A DNA stretch of 64,000 bases, from the NCBI RefSeq assembly GCF_014201095.1, contig NZ_JACHDN010000001.1, forward strand, positions 868,001-932,000, written 5' to 3'. Of this stretch, positions 33,564 through 43,900 are shown in pieces. The position numbers and the translations under genes were made by a program. The stretch is from Cellulomonas hominis (GTDB lineage Bacteria; Actinomycetota; Actinomycetes; Actinomycetales; Cellulomonadaceae). Below the pieces are notes generated by a model, which saw only the letters and a list, made by a program, of their open reading frames with translations, searched no databases and was not told where the DNA came from. Positions within the stretch are counted from its first letter, which is position 1. Each line of letters opens with the position of its first letter.

Positions 33564-36297
33564 CGAGGCCTCCCCGCTGCGCTTCGACGTGGTCGGGGCC
33601 GCCGAGAGGCAGCACGACGCCGACCGCGACCGACGCGGTCGACCCCATCTCGACGACGTGGAAGAGGACGAGGCCGTCGCTGCCCGCCGGCCGCGAGCCG
33701 TCGAGCGAGGTGCGGACCGCCTCACCGCGAGCGACGAAGTCGAAGTGCTCGTCGCCGCGGATGCCGTCGGCGGTCACGTTGCGGGAGCCCCAGGTGCTGG
33801 CGAGCGTCGTCCCGTCTACGTCCCGGCGCATCGGCCGCACCACCGCCGGGAGCCCCGCCAGCGGCCCGCCCTCGACCGGGTCTCCGCCGCCGAACCGCAC
33901 ACCGACGGAGAACGTGGGCTGCTGCTCCCGCTTCACGTCGAGGTCGAGCAGCCGCCACAGGAGCGGCGACTCGTCGGTGGTCACCATGCCGGGCACGGCG
34001 CGGTCGAGAGCCGCTGCCCACAACCGGAGGTACGCGGCGATCGCGTACGGAGAGGAGAGCCCGAGATCGACACCGTCCTTGACCGCGGGAGCTCTGAAGA
34101 GCGGGAACGCCGGATCGTGCTCGTCGAGCCGTGCGTGGTTCTCGACCGATCGCCACCGGTCGGCCTCGGCGCCCGTCTGCCCCGGTCCGTGGTGCGCGTA
34201 GACGAGGCTGTCGAGGAGGTCGGCCGTCTCGTAGAGGTCGAGCCGCCGCTCCAGCAGAAGCCCACGATCACCCGTCGCGCTGGGCACCTTCAGCACCGCC
34301 TCCGAGAAGAGGCCTGCGATCAGCTCCTGGTTCTGCTTGTCCTCGCCAGCAGGGTTCACGTGTCGGACGAACGGCTTCGGCCCGGGCCAGACGGGGACGG
34401 ACCGGAGGTTGCTGATCTTCCCGGTGGCTTTGAACGCCTTGCCCTGGAGGACGGTGACGGAAGGCAGCCCGCCTCCGGCGCCCATCGCAGCGAGCACGTC
34501 GCGCCGGAGGGCCTCGTCGTTCTCGTGGTACTGCCGGAACAGGTCGAGCTGGTCGGCCCCGAGCAGCACGCGGCACAGGTCGATGTAGCTCCCGCGGTAG
34601 CCGAACCAGCGCTGCATCTGCATCTGGGTGTCGGCCAGGGGCTCGTCGCTGCGCCGGCTGAAGTAGGTGGTCGTCAGCCCCTCGAGCGTCAGCCCGCGAG
34701 ACATCACGTTGCCCGAGACGAAGATGGTCGAGAGATTGGGGGCGGAGCGCCACATGCCGTCCGCATCCAGCACGGGCCCGAACCGCGGGCGGTCGTCGGC
34801 GTTCTCGTCGCTGTTGATCACCGCGACCGAGGTCCCGGGCACGATCTCGTCCAGCACCAGCCGCTCGACCTCGGGCCACTGGTCGGTGGGAGGCACCGTC
34901 GGAGCCGCAGGCAGCTCGAGAGCCTCGCGGGCGATCTCGGCGGACCGCTGGTAGTCCTCGAGCCAACGGATCCAGGCCGGCCTGTTGGTCTCCAGATCCT
35001 CCGCCACGCCGGAGCGCCCCAGCGCGCGGGCGCCGTCAGCACGCTGGCGCTCGACCTCGGAGCCGTCCGACCACGCGAGGATGCGTTCGGCGACGTCGAA
35101 GTGCCGGTCCTTCGCCGACGAGGGGTGCACGAGCATCGACATCGGCTTCACCGCCGCTTCCGCCGCCTCCGCTCGAGTCGCATGCCGGACCGCACGGGCC
35201 GCGGACGGCCCCAGCCTGCCCGGAGCGCGGAGAAGACGCAGCGCCGACGCGACGAGATACCCGCGCACCGTGTCGATCAATGAGTCATCGGTGCTGGTGT
35301 CAGTCGGCACGCAGAGCGGCACCTCGTCCAGGAGCCGGTAGTACACGTCGCCGCCGGTGTACCAGCCAGGTGCGCCCTCGGGGACGCGGTACGACGACGA
35401 CCGGATGTCCGGATCTCCCTCCGCGCCCGGCGCTCGCAGGCTCGCCACGAAGTCCCGGGGCGAGAGCGGGTTGCCGGGGTCCTGGAGGAAGTTGGCCTGC
35501 GGTGTCGCGGTGTAGGCCACGTACGACGCGTAGACCTGGGCATTCGTGGTCTCGCCCGGACGACGCCGGGACTCCCACAGGTCGAGGATCCGCCGAGGCA
35601 CCTGCCGGACCACGTCCGGGTCCAGGCCCCCGACCACGGACGAGTCGTCGGCCTCGTCGTCGAGGACGAGCAGGTGGAACGGCCGGCCTTCCGCCTCGAC
35701 CGCGGGGTACACGGCCTCCTGCAAGGTCTCCGCCATCGCGGCGATGTGCGCGACGTTCTTCATCACGACCGCGACCATCGGTCGGCGCCGCGTGATCGCG
35801 CGCTGGGCGAGCTGCTTCGTCACGCGGTACGCCGAGCGCGCGTCCACTCCTGCGTCGCCGTCACCAAGAGCGCCTTCCCGCGGGACGAGCAGCCGCCGGA
35901 GGTGCGGCTCCGGCATAGCGCCGAACTGCTCGACGACCCGCTCGAAGGTCTGGGCCCAGAGCGCCGTCCGGGTCCCGCCCAGGATCACGATGGCGTCGAC
36001 GCCCGCGTCGAGCGCCCTGGCGACGACAGCCATCATCGACGCCGTCTTGCCGGACTGCACGGCGCCCATCACGACGCCCGTACGCACCCTGCTGGCGGGC
36101 CAGGCGGCGGAGCCCGCCTCACCCGCGCCCAGGATGCCGTGCCGCAGGATGTGCTCGGCGTCCGCCTCGATCACGGCGCGGCTGACCGCCCCGATGCCCG
36201 ACGAGGCGAGGGCGTCGACGTAGACGCTCCACCACGTCGCCGGACTGGTGTCGTCGTCGGCCAGGACCAGGCGCTCGCCGCCGAACGGCTCCGTCAT
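33556..36297 (-). CDS. Z1-domain superfamily 2-like ATPase
   Basis: A 913-residue protein with the marks of the Z1 family. The Walker A is GAVQSGKTASMM (78-89), a Walker B-like LDDEADDSS occurs near residue 215, and FVSGNVMSRGLTLEGLTTTY lies in the second half. The Z1 family was described as a helicase-like ATPase in restriction-modification-like operons with a MORC/MutL-type ATPase, nuclease and methylase. The ATG overlaps the DUF262 gene stop by 4 bp, and its stop overlaps the DUF4420 start by 8 bp. It should act with these two in nucleic-acid-based defence. No MutL-type gene is in this operon. Confidence 0.88.
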   Translation of the reverse strand: MTEPFGGERLVLADDDTSPATWWSVYVDALASSGIGAVSRAVIEADAEHILRHGILGAGEAGSAAWPASRVRTGVVMGAVQSGKTASMMAVVARALDAGVDAIVILGGTRTALWAQTFERVVEQFGAMPEPHLRRLLVPREGALGDGDAGVDARSAYRVTKQLAQRAITRRRPMVAVVMKNVAHIAAMAETLQEAVYPAVEAEGRPFHLLVLDDEADDSSVVGGLDPDVVRQVPRRILDLWESRRRPGETTNAQVYASYVAYTATPQANFLQDPGNPLSPRDFVASLRAPGAEGDPDIRSSSYRVPEGAPGWYTGGDVYYRLLDEVPLCVPTDTSTDDSLIDTVRGYLVASALRLLRAPGRLGPSAARAVRHATRAEAAEAAVKPMSMLVHPSSAKDRHFDVAERILAWSDGSEVERQRADGARALGRSGVAEDLETNRPAWIRWLEDYQRSAEIAREALELPAAPTVPPTDQWPEVERLVLDEIVPGTSVAVINSDENADDRPRFGPVLDADGMWRSAPNLSTIFVSGNVMSRGLTLEGLTTTYFSRRSDEPLADTQMQMQRWFGYRGSYIDLCRVLLGADQLDLFRQYHENDEALRRDVLAAMGAGGGLPSVTVLQGKAFKATGKISNLRSVPVWPGPKPFVRHVNPAGEDKQNQELIAGLFSEAVLKVPSATGDRGLLLERRLDLYETADLLDSLVYAHHGPGQTGAEADRWRSVENHARLDEHDPAFPLFRAPAVKDGVDLGLSSPYAIAAYLRLWAAALDRAVPGMVTTDESPLLWRLLDLDVKREQQPTFSVGVRFGGGDPVEGGPLAGLPAVVRPMRRDVDGTTLASTWGSRNVTADGIRGDEHFDFVARGEAVRTSLDGSRPAGSDGLVLFHVVEMGSTASVAVGVVLPLGGPDHVEAQRGGLGV

Positions 36298-38597
36298 GCG
36301 CGACGGCTCACGAGCTCGGCCAGACCCGAGTGCCCGAACTCGTCCCGCAGCCGGTCGTCAGCCTCGGCCACGTCCACGTCCAGCACGCCGAGGAACTCGT
36401 CGACCACCTTCGCCATGTACTTCCACTGCTCGCTGGTCTGCGTCTTCGACGGCCGGATCCAGGTCGCCGAGGCGTTCTGCAGCTCGGTGACGACCTCGTC
36501 GAGCTTGTCCTCGAGCTCGTCGCCCAGAACGGCTCGTGCTGCGCTCAGCGCGATGAGGCTCGCGACGAGCTGGAGCTCCTGCCATGCGTCCTTGCCGGTG
36601 CTGTTCCGGAACTTGTCGGCCCAGGCCTCCGGGGCGGTGCTGGCGTGCGCGTCGATGCCGTGGTCCAGCAGCAGCATCGCCGACCGCACAACGTCGACGT
36701 CGCGCAGCCGGTCGCTCTTGGTGTCGTGGACGCGCTTGAGCAGGGCGTTGATCGTGCTGGCGGTCGACCTCGTGCCGACCGTCCCCTTCGCGCCGAAAAG
36801 AACCGCGGCCACCCACGACAGGAGCTTCGTCCGCTTGTAGCCGGCTCGACCGAAGTCGTAGCCCTCGAGGGCTCCCTTCGTCGACGACAGGTCGTCCCAG
36901 TCTTCCAGCAGGAAGGGAGCCACGGCCTCGACGTCGTCGGCGTCACCGGCGGTGACGAGCAGGGCCTTCATGAGCGCGACGTTGTGGAACAGGGCGTTCC
37001 GGATCTCCTCGGCGTTGAGGTGCTTGCCCTGCTTGTTGTACAGGCTGAAGACCTCGTGCACCTGCTCCGTCGTGACCTTCTTGTAGACGATCACCGGGAT
37101 GCGGTAGTCGGCCTGCTGCTCGAACACGTAAGCGAGGTCCCACCGCTCGCCGACGATGTCGATGTACTCCTCCCGGATCTGGCAGTAGTACTTGCCGCGC
37201 AGCTTCGCGAGGTCGCCGCTCAGCGACTTGACGTTCTCGCCGGCGCGCAGCGGGAACGGGAAGTAGCTCTGCCGCTCGAGCGCCGCGTTGAGGCTGGTCT
37301 GCTCGTGCTTCTTCCAGAGCCTCTTGAAGGCTGGGTAGTCGGTCCGGAACGTCTCGAGGAGATCCGGAACCTCCCACTCGACGGCCTTCGCCCTGACGAT
37401 CTCGAGCGCCCGCGGGTGCTGACCGATGAACCGGAGGATCGACGTCAGCCGCTGCTTCCCGTCGACCACCTCGTAGCTGATCCGGCGCTCCTCGTCCTGC
37501 AGCTGCAGCACGATTACCGACGGCAGGGGGATTCCGCGCACCACCGACTCGATGAGCAGCTGGGCATCGCTCGTCGGCCAGACGTCCGCGCGCTGGTACG
37601 ACGGGCTGAGGTCGAGCTTGCCTGTCACGGCGCGCTGGACGAACTGGGCGATGGGCCATGTGTCCGCCGCCGCGTCGATCGGGCCGCCGACCTCGGCCTC
37701 CTCCTCCTCGTCCACCTCTTCCCAGGCAGCGACCCAGGCCTGGGTCGCGCTCGTGAGCGTCGCGGAGCCTTCCTGGGCACCCTCCATCTGCTCGTAGAAC
37801 TGCTCGCGGAGCGTGATGGCTCGCTCGAGCCGCTCGGAGAGACGCTCCAGCAGCGTGGTGTCGTGCCGTCCGAGGTTCCCGTAGTCGATCCCGAGACCCT
37901 CGGCCAGCGACGCATCGAACGCGCCGCCGTGGCTGCTCTCCAGCTGGTCGGGGAGGTGCAGCCATCCCTGCACGTTGGCGACGTGGACCCGCCAGCTGCC
38001 GTCGGCGAACCCGATCTCCTCGACGTGAGCACGCGCGGCGGGCACGTCGACGCCCTCAGGCACGGCAGGCCCGGGGAGGCTGAGCTCGACGAGGCGCTCC
38101 GCGATGTTCTGCTCGACCTCGCTGAGACTCTCCGACATGACTGGCTTCTCCTTGGTCCGCATGGAGTCGGCGGCTGCGGTCGCCGCGACAGTCAGCTCGT
38201 GGAAGGCGCGCGCGTCGAGTCCACCGGGGGTGTCGAGCAGGCGGCGCGCCACGGCGTCGATCAGCCGGTTCAGCCCGGTGAGCGTCACGGTGTCGCCGCG
38301 CGAGAAGCAGGTCTCGTCCCAGAGCACGCCGACCGCCTCCGCGACGAGCCGCCCGCACTCCACCTTCCCCGGGACGTCGGCCAGGTCCAGATGCACCGCG
38401 GAGCCCAGGGCGACGAGCGCTGACTTCTTCTCCTTGCTGCCCGGTCCGAGCGGCTCGACCTCCTGGCCGGCGAGGAGGTAGGCGCGCGCAGTGGCCTCGG
38501 CCTTCGAGGTCGCGCTCTGGTACTGAGCCACGTCGGTGTCCTTGCTCGCACGGCGCGCGCTCGACGACGCGCGTGGGTCGGTGGATGACGAGTACAT
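36294..38597 (-). CDS. DUF262 (ParB-like/GmrS-type) defence protein with N-terminal extension
   Basis: A 767-residue protein. A DUF262 domain lies at about 310-560: LDLSPSYQRADVWPTSDAQ, the nucleotide-binding DGKQRL near residue 378, and FSLYNKQGKHLNAEEIRNAL. The family has a ParB/Srx-like fold and includes the GmrS subunit of the GmrSD type IV nuclease. There is no HNH (GmrD) half. The frame is open to ATG 38597, but ATG 38138 has a much better Shine-Dalgarno (AAGGAGAAG) and would give a 614-residue protein. The first 153 residues look coding, so both may be used. It is divergent from the Dcm gene and coupled to Z1. Confidence 0.82.
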   Translation of the reverse strand: MYSSSTDPRASSSARRASKDTDVAQYQSATSKAEATARAYLLAGQEVEPLGPGSKEKKSALVALGSAVHLDLADVPGKVECGRLVAEAVGVLWDETCFSRGDTVTLTGLNRLIDAVARRLLDTPGGLDARAFHELTVAATAAADSMRTKEKPVMSESLSEVEQNIAERLVELSLPGPAVPEGVDVPAARAHVEEIGFADGSWRVHVANVQGWLHLPDQLESSHGGAFDASLAEGLGIDYGNLGRHDTTLLERLSERLERAITLREQFYEQMEGAQEGSATLTSATQAWVAAWEEVDEEEEAEVGGPIDAAADTWPIAQFVQRAVTGKLDLSPSYQRADVWPTSDAQLLIESVVRGIPLPSVIVLQLQDEERRISYEVVDGKQRLTSILRFIGQHPRALEIVRAKAVEWEVPDLLETFRTDYPAFKRLWKKHEQTSLNAALERQSYFPFPLRAGENVKSLSGDLAKLRGKYYCQIREEYIDIVGERWDLAYVFEQQADYRIPVIVYKKVTTEQVHEVFSLYNKQGKHLNAEEIRNALFHNVALMKALLVTAGDADDVEAVAPFLLEDWDDLSSTKGALEGYDFGRAGYKRTKLLSWVAAVLFGAKGTVGTRSTASTINALLKRVHDTKSDRLRDVDVVRSAMLLLDHGIDAHASTAPEAWADKFRNSTGKDAWQELQLVASLIALSAARAVLGDELEDKLDEVVTELQNASATWIRPSKTQTSEQWKYMAKVVDEFLGVLDVDVAEADDRLRDEFGHSGLAELVSRRA

Positions 38598-38781
38598 GAT
38601 GGCTCGCCGAGCAGCCCGTGCGGCGGCGACTTCCTGATGCGGCCCGAATTACCCCGATTGCAGCAGAGGTCAGCACCCTGCCCTCGTACGTCGGGTGGCC
38701 GGTCTCGTCCCACGTGGACGTCGACCACCCGTCGACGCGTCGTGGACCCGCATGTCGGTGCGAGCTCGTACCCTTCTCGCC

Positions 38782-40311
38782 ATGGGAGAGCCTGAGTTCC
38801 GCTTCGTCGACCTGTTCGCGGGCATCGGCGGCTTCCACGCAGCGATGAAGACCTTCGGTGGGACGTGCGTCTACGCGGTCGAGATGGACCCCCGCGCCCG
38901 TCGCGTGTACGAGGCGAACTGGGACCACCCAGCCTCGGGGTTCAACGTCGCCGGCGACATCACGCTGGACGACCCGGCCGAGATCCCCGACCACGAGGTG
39001 CTCTGCGCAGGTTTCCCGTGCCAGCCCTTCAGCAAGTCGGGCGCGCAGCGCGGCATGGACGAGGCGCGCGGCACACTCTTCTACAACATCGCGACGATCA
39101 TCGAGGCGAAGCGGCCGCTCGTCGTCCTGCTGGAGAACGTGCGGAACCTCATCGGACCGCGCCACGCGCACGAGTGGGACGTCATCATCACGACGCTCCG
39201 GCAGCTCGGATACCACGTGAGCCGGACGCCGGCGATCTTCTCCCCCCACCTCCTCCCGGCGCGTCTCGGCGGGACCCCGCAGGTGCGGGAGCGAGTCTTC
39301 ATCACCGCCACCCGGTCCGACGTGCTGTCCCGGATCCCGTCGGACGCACCCGGCCCGGAGCCGGTCGCCTCGATGAAGGACCGCTTCCCCCTTGATGACG
39401 GTGAGGACAGCCCTCGCTTCGACCCCAAGTCGGGAACCGACGGGTGGCATCTGCGCGACGTGCTCGAGGACGACCCGCCGGTGGGCTACGGCCTGACGAG
39501 CTTCGAGACCCACTGGATCGACGCCTGGGACGAGTTCGTGCAGATCCTGCGATCGCGCGACGAGACGCTGCCCGGCTTCCCGGTGTGGGCCGAGTCGTGG
39601 CGAGACTTCCGCGAGGTCGCGACGCTGCACTTCCCGTCGCTCGCGCACGCCGACACGCTCAAGCCGCTCGAGTCGGTGAGGGACGGCTTCGTCCCCGCGA
39701 CCGTGACGATGCCGCACGTCGACCGCACGCTGCCGGATTGGAAGCAGAGCCACCTCCGCAACAACCACGCCCTGTTCGCGCGCCACCACGCGCCGCTCCT
39801 GGAGTGGGCGTACCGCTGGGGGGTCTTCCGGGACGACGTTTTCCCGGCGTCGCGGCGCAAGCTCGAGTGGCAGGCGCAGGACGCGCCGAGCCTGTGGAGC
39901 ACCGTGATGCAGCTCCGCCCGTCGGGTATTCGCGCGAAGAAGGAGACGTACCTCCCCGCGCTCGTGGCGATCACCCAGACGTCGATCATCGGCCGGTTGG
40001 CCCGGCGGATCACGCCGCGGGAGACCGCCCGCCTGCAGGGTCTGCCCGACAGCTTCGTGTTCCCCGGGCAGAGCGACGCGACCACGTACAAGCAGCTCGG
40101 GAACGGGGTCGCCGTCGGAGCTGTCGCTCACGTCTTCCGTCAGCACATCGAGCGCGACCGGCTCCTGCTCGAAGACGCTGGCCGATCACATCTCGACGAC
40201 GACCAGCAGCGTGAACGCGCCGCCCGCCTGATCAAGGCTGTCGCCGCCGCGCCGCTCAACCCTCTCGACGTCTTGGGCCGCCCGCGCGAGCTGGATCCGA
40301 CCGCGGTCTGA
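38782..40311 (+). CDS. DNA (cytosine-5-)-methyltransferase (Dcm type)
   Basis: A 509-residue C5 methyltransferase. Motif I is LFAGIGGFHA, motif IV with the catalytic Cys80 is GFPCQPFSKSG, motif VI is ENV at 118-120, motif VIII is GTPQVRERVF, and motif X is YKQLGNGVAV near the end. A long target-recognition region lies between VIII and X. The start taken is ATG 38782, where homology begins; ATG 38752 is possible. It is followed 46 bp later by a Vsr gene. It would mark host DNA for the neighbouring DUF262/Z1/DUF4420 or Druantia-like systems. The target sequence cannot be read by eye. Confidence 0.93.
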   Translation: MGEPEFRFVDLFAGIGGFHAAMKTFGGTCVYAVEMDPRARRVYEANWDHPASGFNVAGDITLDDPAEIPDHEVLCAGFPCQPFSKSGAQRGMDEARGTLFYNIATIIEAKRPLVVLLENVRNLIGPRHAHEWDVIITTLRQLGYHVSRTPAIFSPHLLPARLGGTPQVRERVFITATRSDVLSRIPSDAPGPEPVASMKDRFPLDDGEDSPRFDPKSGTDGWHLRDVLEDDPPVGYGLTSFETHWIDAWDEFVQILRSRDETLPGFPVWAESWRDFREVATLHFPSLAHADTLKPLESVRDGFVPATVTMPHVDRTLPDWKQSHLRNNHALFARHHAPLLEWAYRWGVFRDDVFPASRRKLEWQAQDAPSLWSTVMQLRPSGIRAKKETYLPALVAITQTSIIGRLARRITPRETARLQGLPDSFVFPGQSDATTYKQLGNGVAVGAVAHVFRQHIERDRLLLEDAGRSHLDDDQQRERAARLIKAVAAAPLNPLDVLGRPRELDPTAV

Positions 40312-40356
40312 CCGCGAGCTCGCGCCCGGGCGCCGAGCTGGCGGAGGATCGACGTC

Positions 40357-40821
40357 GTGCCGACCTTCAACGTCCCGGCGCACCCGGGCTCGAGCGGCGC
40401 CGAGGTCTCCCGGCGCATGAGCCGGCTGCGCCGACGGGACAACGAGCGCGAGCTCAGCCTTCGTCGCGCGCTGCACGCCGAGGGGTTGCGGTACCGCGTG
40501 ACGTATCCGGTACCGGGTCTGCGGAGACGCACGATCGACATCGCGTTCACGCGTCGACGGGTCGCGGTGTTCCTCGACGGCTGCTTCTGGCACGGCTGCC
40601 CCTTGCACGGAACCGATCCTCGGAGCAACAGCGCCTGGTGGGCGCAGAAGATCGCGGCGAACCGCGCGAGGGACGCCGACACCGACCGTCATCTCGGCGC
40701 TCTGGGGTGGCGCGTGGTCCGCGTCTGGGAGCACGAGGACATCTCGAGCGCCTCCGCACGGGTTCGGGATGCGCTGCACGAGACCGGATCACGCGGCCGA
40801 GGTGCAGGCACGTCGGGCTGA
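40357..40821 (+). CDS. vsr: Very short patch repair endonuclease
   Basis: A 154-residue Vsr. The GTG start has GGAGG nine bases upstream. Core motifs are RRTIDIAFTRRRVAVFLDG (the metal-site Asp of the nuclease core), GCFWHGCPLHG (zinc and catalytic histidine region), NSAWWAQKIAANRARD and WRVVRVWEHED. It cuts at T:G mismatches left when 5-methylcytosine deaminates, which explains its place directly after a Dcm-type gene. Full family length, no damage seen. Confidence 0.93.
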   Translation: MPTFNVPAHPGSSGAEVSRRMSRLRRRDNERELSLRRALHAEGLRYRVTYPVPGLRRRTIDIAFTRRRVAVFLDGCFWHGCPLHGTDPRSNSAWWAQKIAANRARDADTDRHLGALGWRVVRVWEHEDISSASARVRDALHETGSRGRGAGTSG

Positions 40822-40978
40822 GTCCGTGAACCCAGTCGACGGCTGCCACAGCCTCGATCCCCGCGCTCTGCTCAGTGTCAGCACTGCCAGATCTTGAGCA
40901 TTCCAGCCCGAACCACGCCGAACGGGTCCCCAGCGGGTGAGATCCGCAGGAGAGACAACCTGTACCGCTGTGTGGTGA

Positions 40979-43900
40979 TCAGTCGATGTACCCGATCGTC
41001 AAAGCCTTCGCGACGAAGACCCCCCGATTGCGCAGCGTGCGCACGTCCGACCACGTCACGGTCATGCCGCGCCCCTTCAGCCCATCGGCAACCGAACGTT
41101 GCAGTTCCGTCTCATGCTCGACATTCCGACTCCAGAGCGGGTGTCCGATGACGACCGCGCGGTTCCCGTGGACGAGCACGTGGAGGTCGTCCACGATCTC
41201 GACCGCGTACGGCTGCTCGAACATGCTCCGGAAGCCGGCGTCGAAGGCACTGACGGCACCGGGGACGAGATCGAACCAGCGGGCGAGCCGGAGATCCCGG
41301 CCCATCGCGAGGTCGGCGACGTCGAGCGCGAGACGCCAGTCCAGCGCGGGGTGCAGGTGCCGGTTGTCCCAGGAGCGGAGGCAGTCGGGGCAGGAGGAAT
41401 CACACTCGCTGTGGCCCGGTGCGTTCCAGCCCTGCCCGGTCTCTCCGTCCGCGATCTGCCGGACCACGTCATCCATCCGCGGGCCCGCGAGCTCGAGAGC
41501 GTACCCAGCGCCGTTCTCGAGGGTGTCTGCGACATAGACCGCGGAGGTCCGTGTCCCATCCACGTGACGGCGCGATTGCAGCCCCACGGTGAGCTCGTCG
41601 GGGTCGATGTCGAGCTCGGCCTGAGCGCCGCGACGTAGCGCCTCGGCGAAGGACAGCATCGCCGCAGGCCCCGACGGGCAGATGGCGACGTCGGTCGCGA
41701 TCACCTCACCCGGGAGGCTCTCGGACCGGATCAGCAGCAGCGCGGCGTCGGTCGTGCGCACGTCGCCGATTCCGCCCTTCCCCACTTTGGGCATCGAGAT
41801 GTTGTCGGTCTCGACGGCGGGCACGATCACCGAGTGGTCACTGTGCCGGTACAGGTCGAACTGCGCCCGCCGGTTGTCGTTGACCGTGACCAGGTTCGCG
41901 TCCTCCAGTCGCCAGATGTCCATGGCGCCGGAGCGATTTGGCTGCAGGCCCCCGAGATCGGTCCACTCCAGCACCGGGCGGGACGCGGTCGCGACCTGCG
42001 TGTCGCTGAGCTCGCCGTCCTTGGCCTTGGGGTGGGTCCGGAACCCTGCGGGCTGGTACACCGTCATCGGCTCGATGTCGCCAGCACACACAGGGCACGT
42101 GAGCGGGCCGCCGGCCGGAAGCCCCTCGGCCGCGCTTCCGGCCTTGATCGTGGAGGAACCGCAGACCGCGCAGCGTTCGAGCGCGAAAGAGCTACGGATC
42201 GGATCCGTCGTGCGGACGTTTCCGCGCCCATCGCGGTACACGGACGCGAACCCGTTGACGGTGTACACCCACCCGTCGCTGACCACCTCGGCTCCAGGCG
42301 CGAACAACGAGACCGCCTGGTCGAGCGGACGGTCGCTGATCTCGTCGAGCGTGAGCCGGTTGTCGATACCCGTCCGGTACAGCGTCCGCACCCGTGTCGG
42401 GAAGCCGAACATCGGCAGCACCCCGGCATTGGCGAGCCGCTCGCTGAGCGCAGGCTGTGTGAAGACGGGCGAGCCGACGACCCCGTCGATATCCTGGACG
42501 AGGCCCTCGCGGGCCCACTCCACGATCTCATCAACCATGCTCGCCTCGATGCCGGTGTGCGCCGCGAGGCGTCGGACGACATCGTCGACGTCGGGCGCGC
42601 GCTTGAGCCACGCCTCGATGATGGAGCGCATGGGCGGAGCGTCCTCCTGCCCGCTCTCCTTCCACTCGTCGGCTCGTCCGAAGGCGCCGTGGACGCTCTC
42701 CCGGAGCAGCTGAGGAGGGGTCGGCAACGCGCGGCAGGCACGCCGCAAGAGCTCAGCCGCCACAACACGCTTGAGAATCTTCGGGCGGTTGGTGTCGAGG
42801 AACGGCTGCGGCGGGGGGTCCCCGGTGATCCGGCCCGAGTTCGCGAAGTAGTAGTCGTCATGCGAACGGTCCCGGCAGAGCGTGGCCGCGAAGGAGAACG
42901 CCTGACCCTTGCGGCCAGCACGACCAACGCGCTGCTGGTAGTTGAAGCGCTTTGGCGGCATGTTGCCCATCACCGTCGAGCGCAGAGAACCGATGTCGAC
43001 GCCGACCTCCATCGTCGTCGTCACCGACAGCACGTCGAGCGGCGACGTGAGGGGGTTCTCTGCGGGCGCAGGCTTGAGAGCCCCCCGGAAGACCCGTTGA
43101 CGGCGGCGCTGCTCCTCGGGCGGGCGCGTCTGACCGGTCAGCTCTGCGACAGCGAGGCGTTGCGGCCGCTGCGTCGCGAGCCAGGCGTAGTAGTCCTCTT
43201 CGAGGAGCTCGACCCGCGCGCGCTCGACGAGCGCCCCGGAGCAGCCGCTGCGGATGCATGTGCGCGCTGACGCGTGGAGGTGTCGCTGACCGCACGTGGT
43301 GCATATCCAGACGACGTCGGCCCCGGGTACGACGAGCAGAGGGACGTCTGCCCCGGCGAGATCGATGACCAGCCCGGCCAGCATCGGCTCGAGCGCCTGC
43401 TCGAAGTCGGCTTCGAGTTCCTCGGGACTGACACCGACCACCTCGGCGGCACGCCGGAGGTAGTCCACGACGTCGCGGGGCAGGAGTGCCGCCTTGGACG
43501 CGCTGCCAGAGTCCTGAGGCGCCCAGCGTCCGCTCGACAGGAAGATGCGGAGGGCGGAGCACAGCGCCGTGGTTCGGAGATCATCGAGCGAGTCGGAGAG
43601 GACGCGCGGGACCACGTAGGCGACAAGGTTGTCCTCGGCATCTCGAGCCGCACGCGACGTGCCGATGAGCGCCTCGGCGACCGAAGTCGCCATGTAGGCA
43701 TCGAACTGCTTCTGGTGCCGATACCGCTCGGTCGCATCGGGCAACGGGGTCCACAGACCGGCCGTGGGTGGCTCGAAAGCGCGGAACCACGGAGTTCTCG
43801 AGTCGCCGAGCGTCAGCCGGGACGCCCGTGGCCCTCCCGGCGGGACGCCCAGAGAGACGAGCTGTCGGCTCAGGTGTCGCACAAGTCCGCTCCACGGTCG

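Noticed and set aside
33556..36297. Assigning the cluster to a complete Mza system
   Set aside because: Only Z1 and DUF4420 are present. The MutL-type and AIPR genes are not seen.
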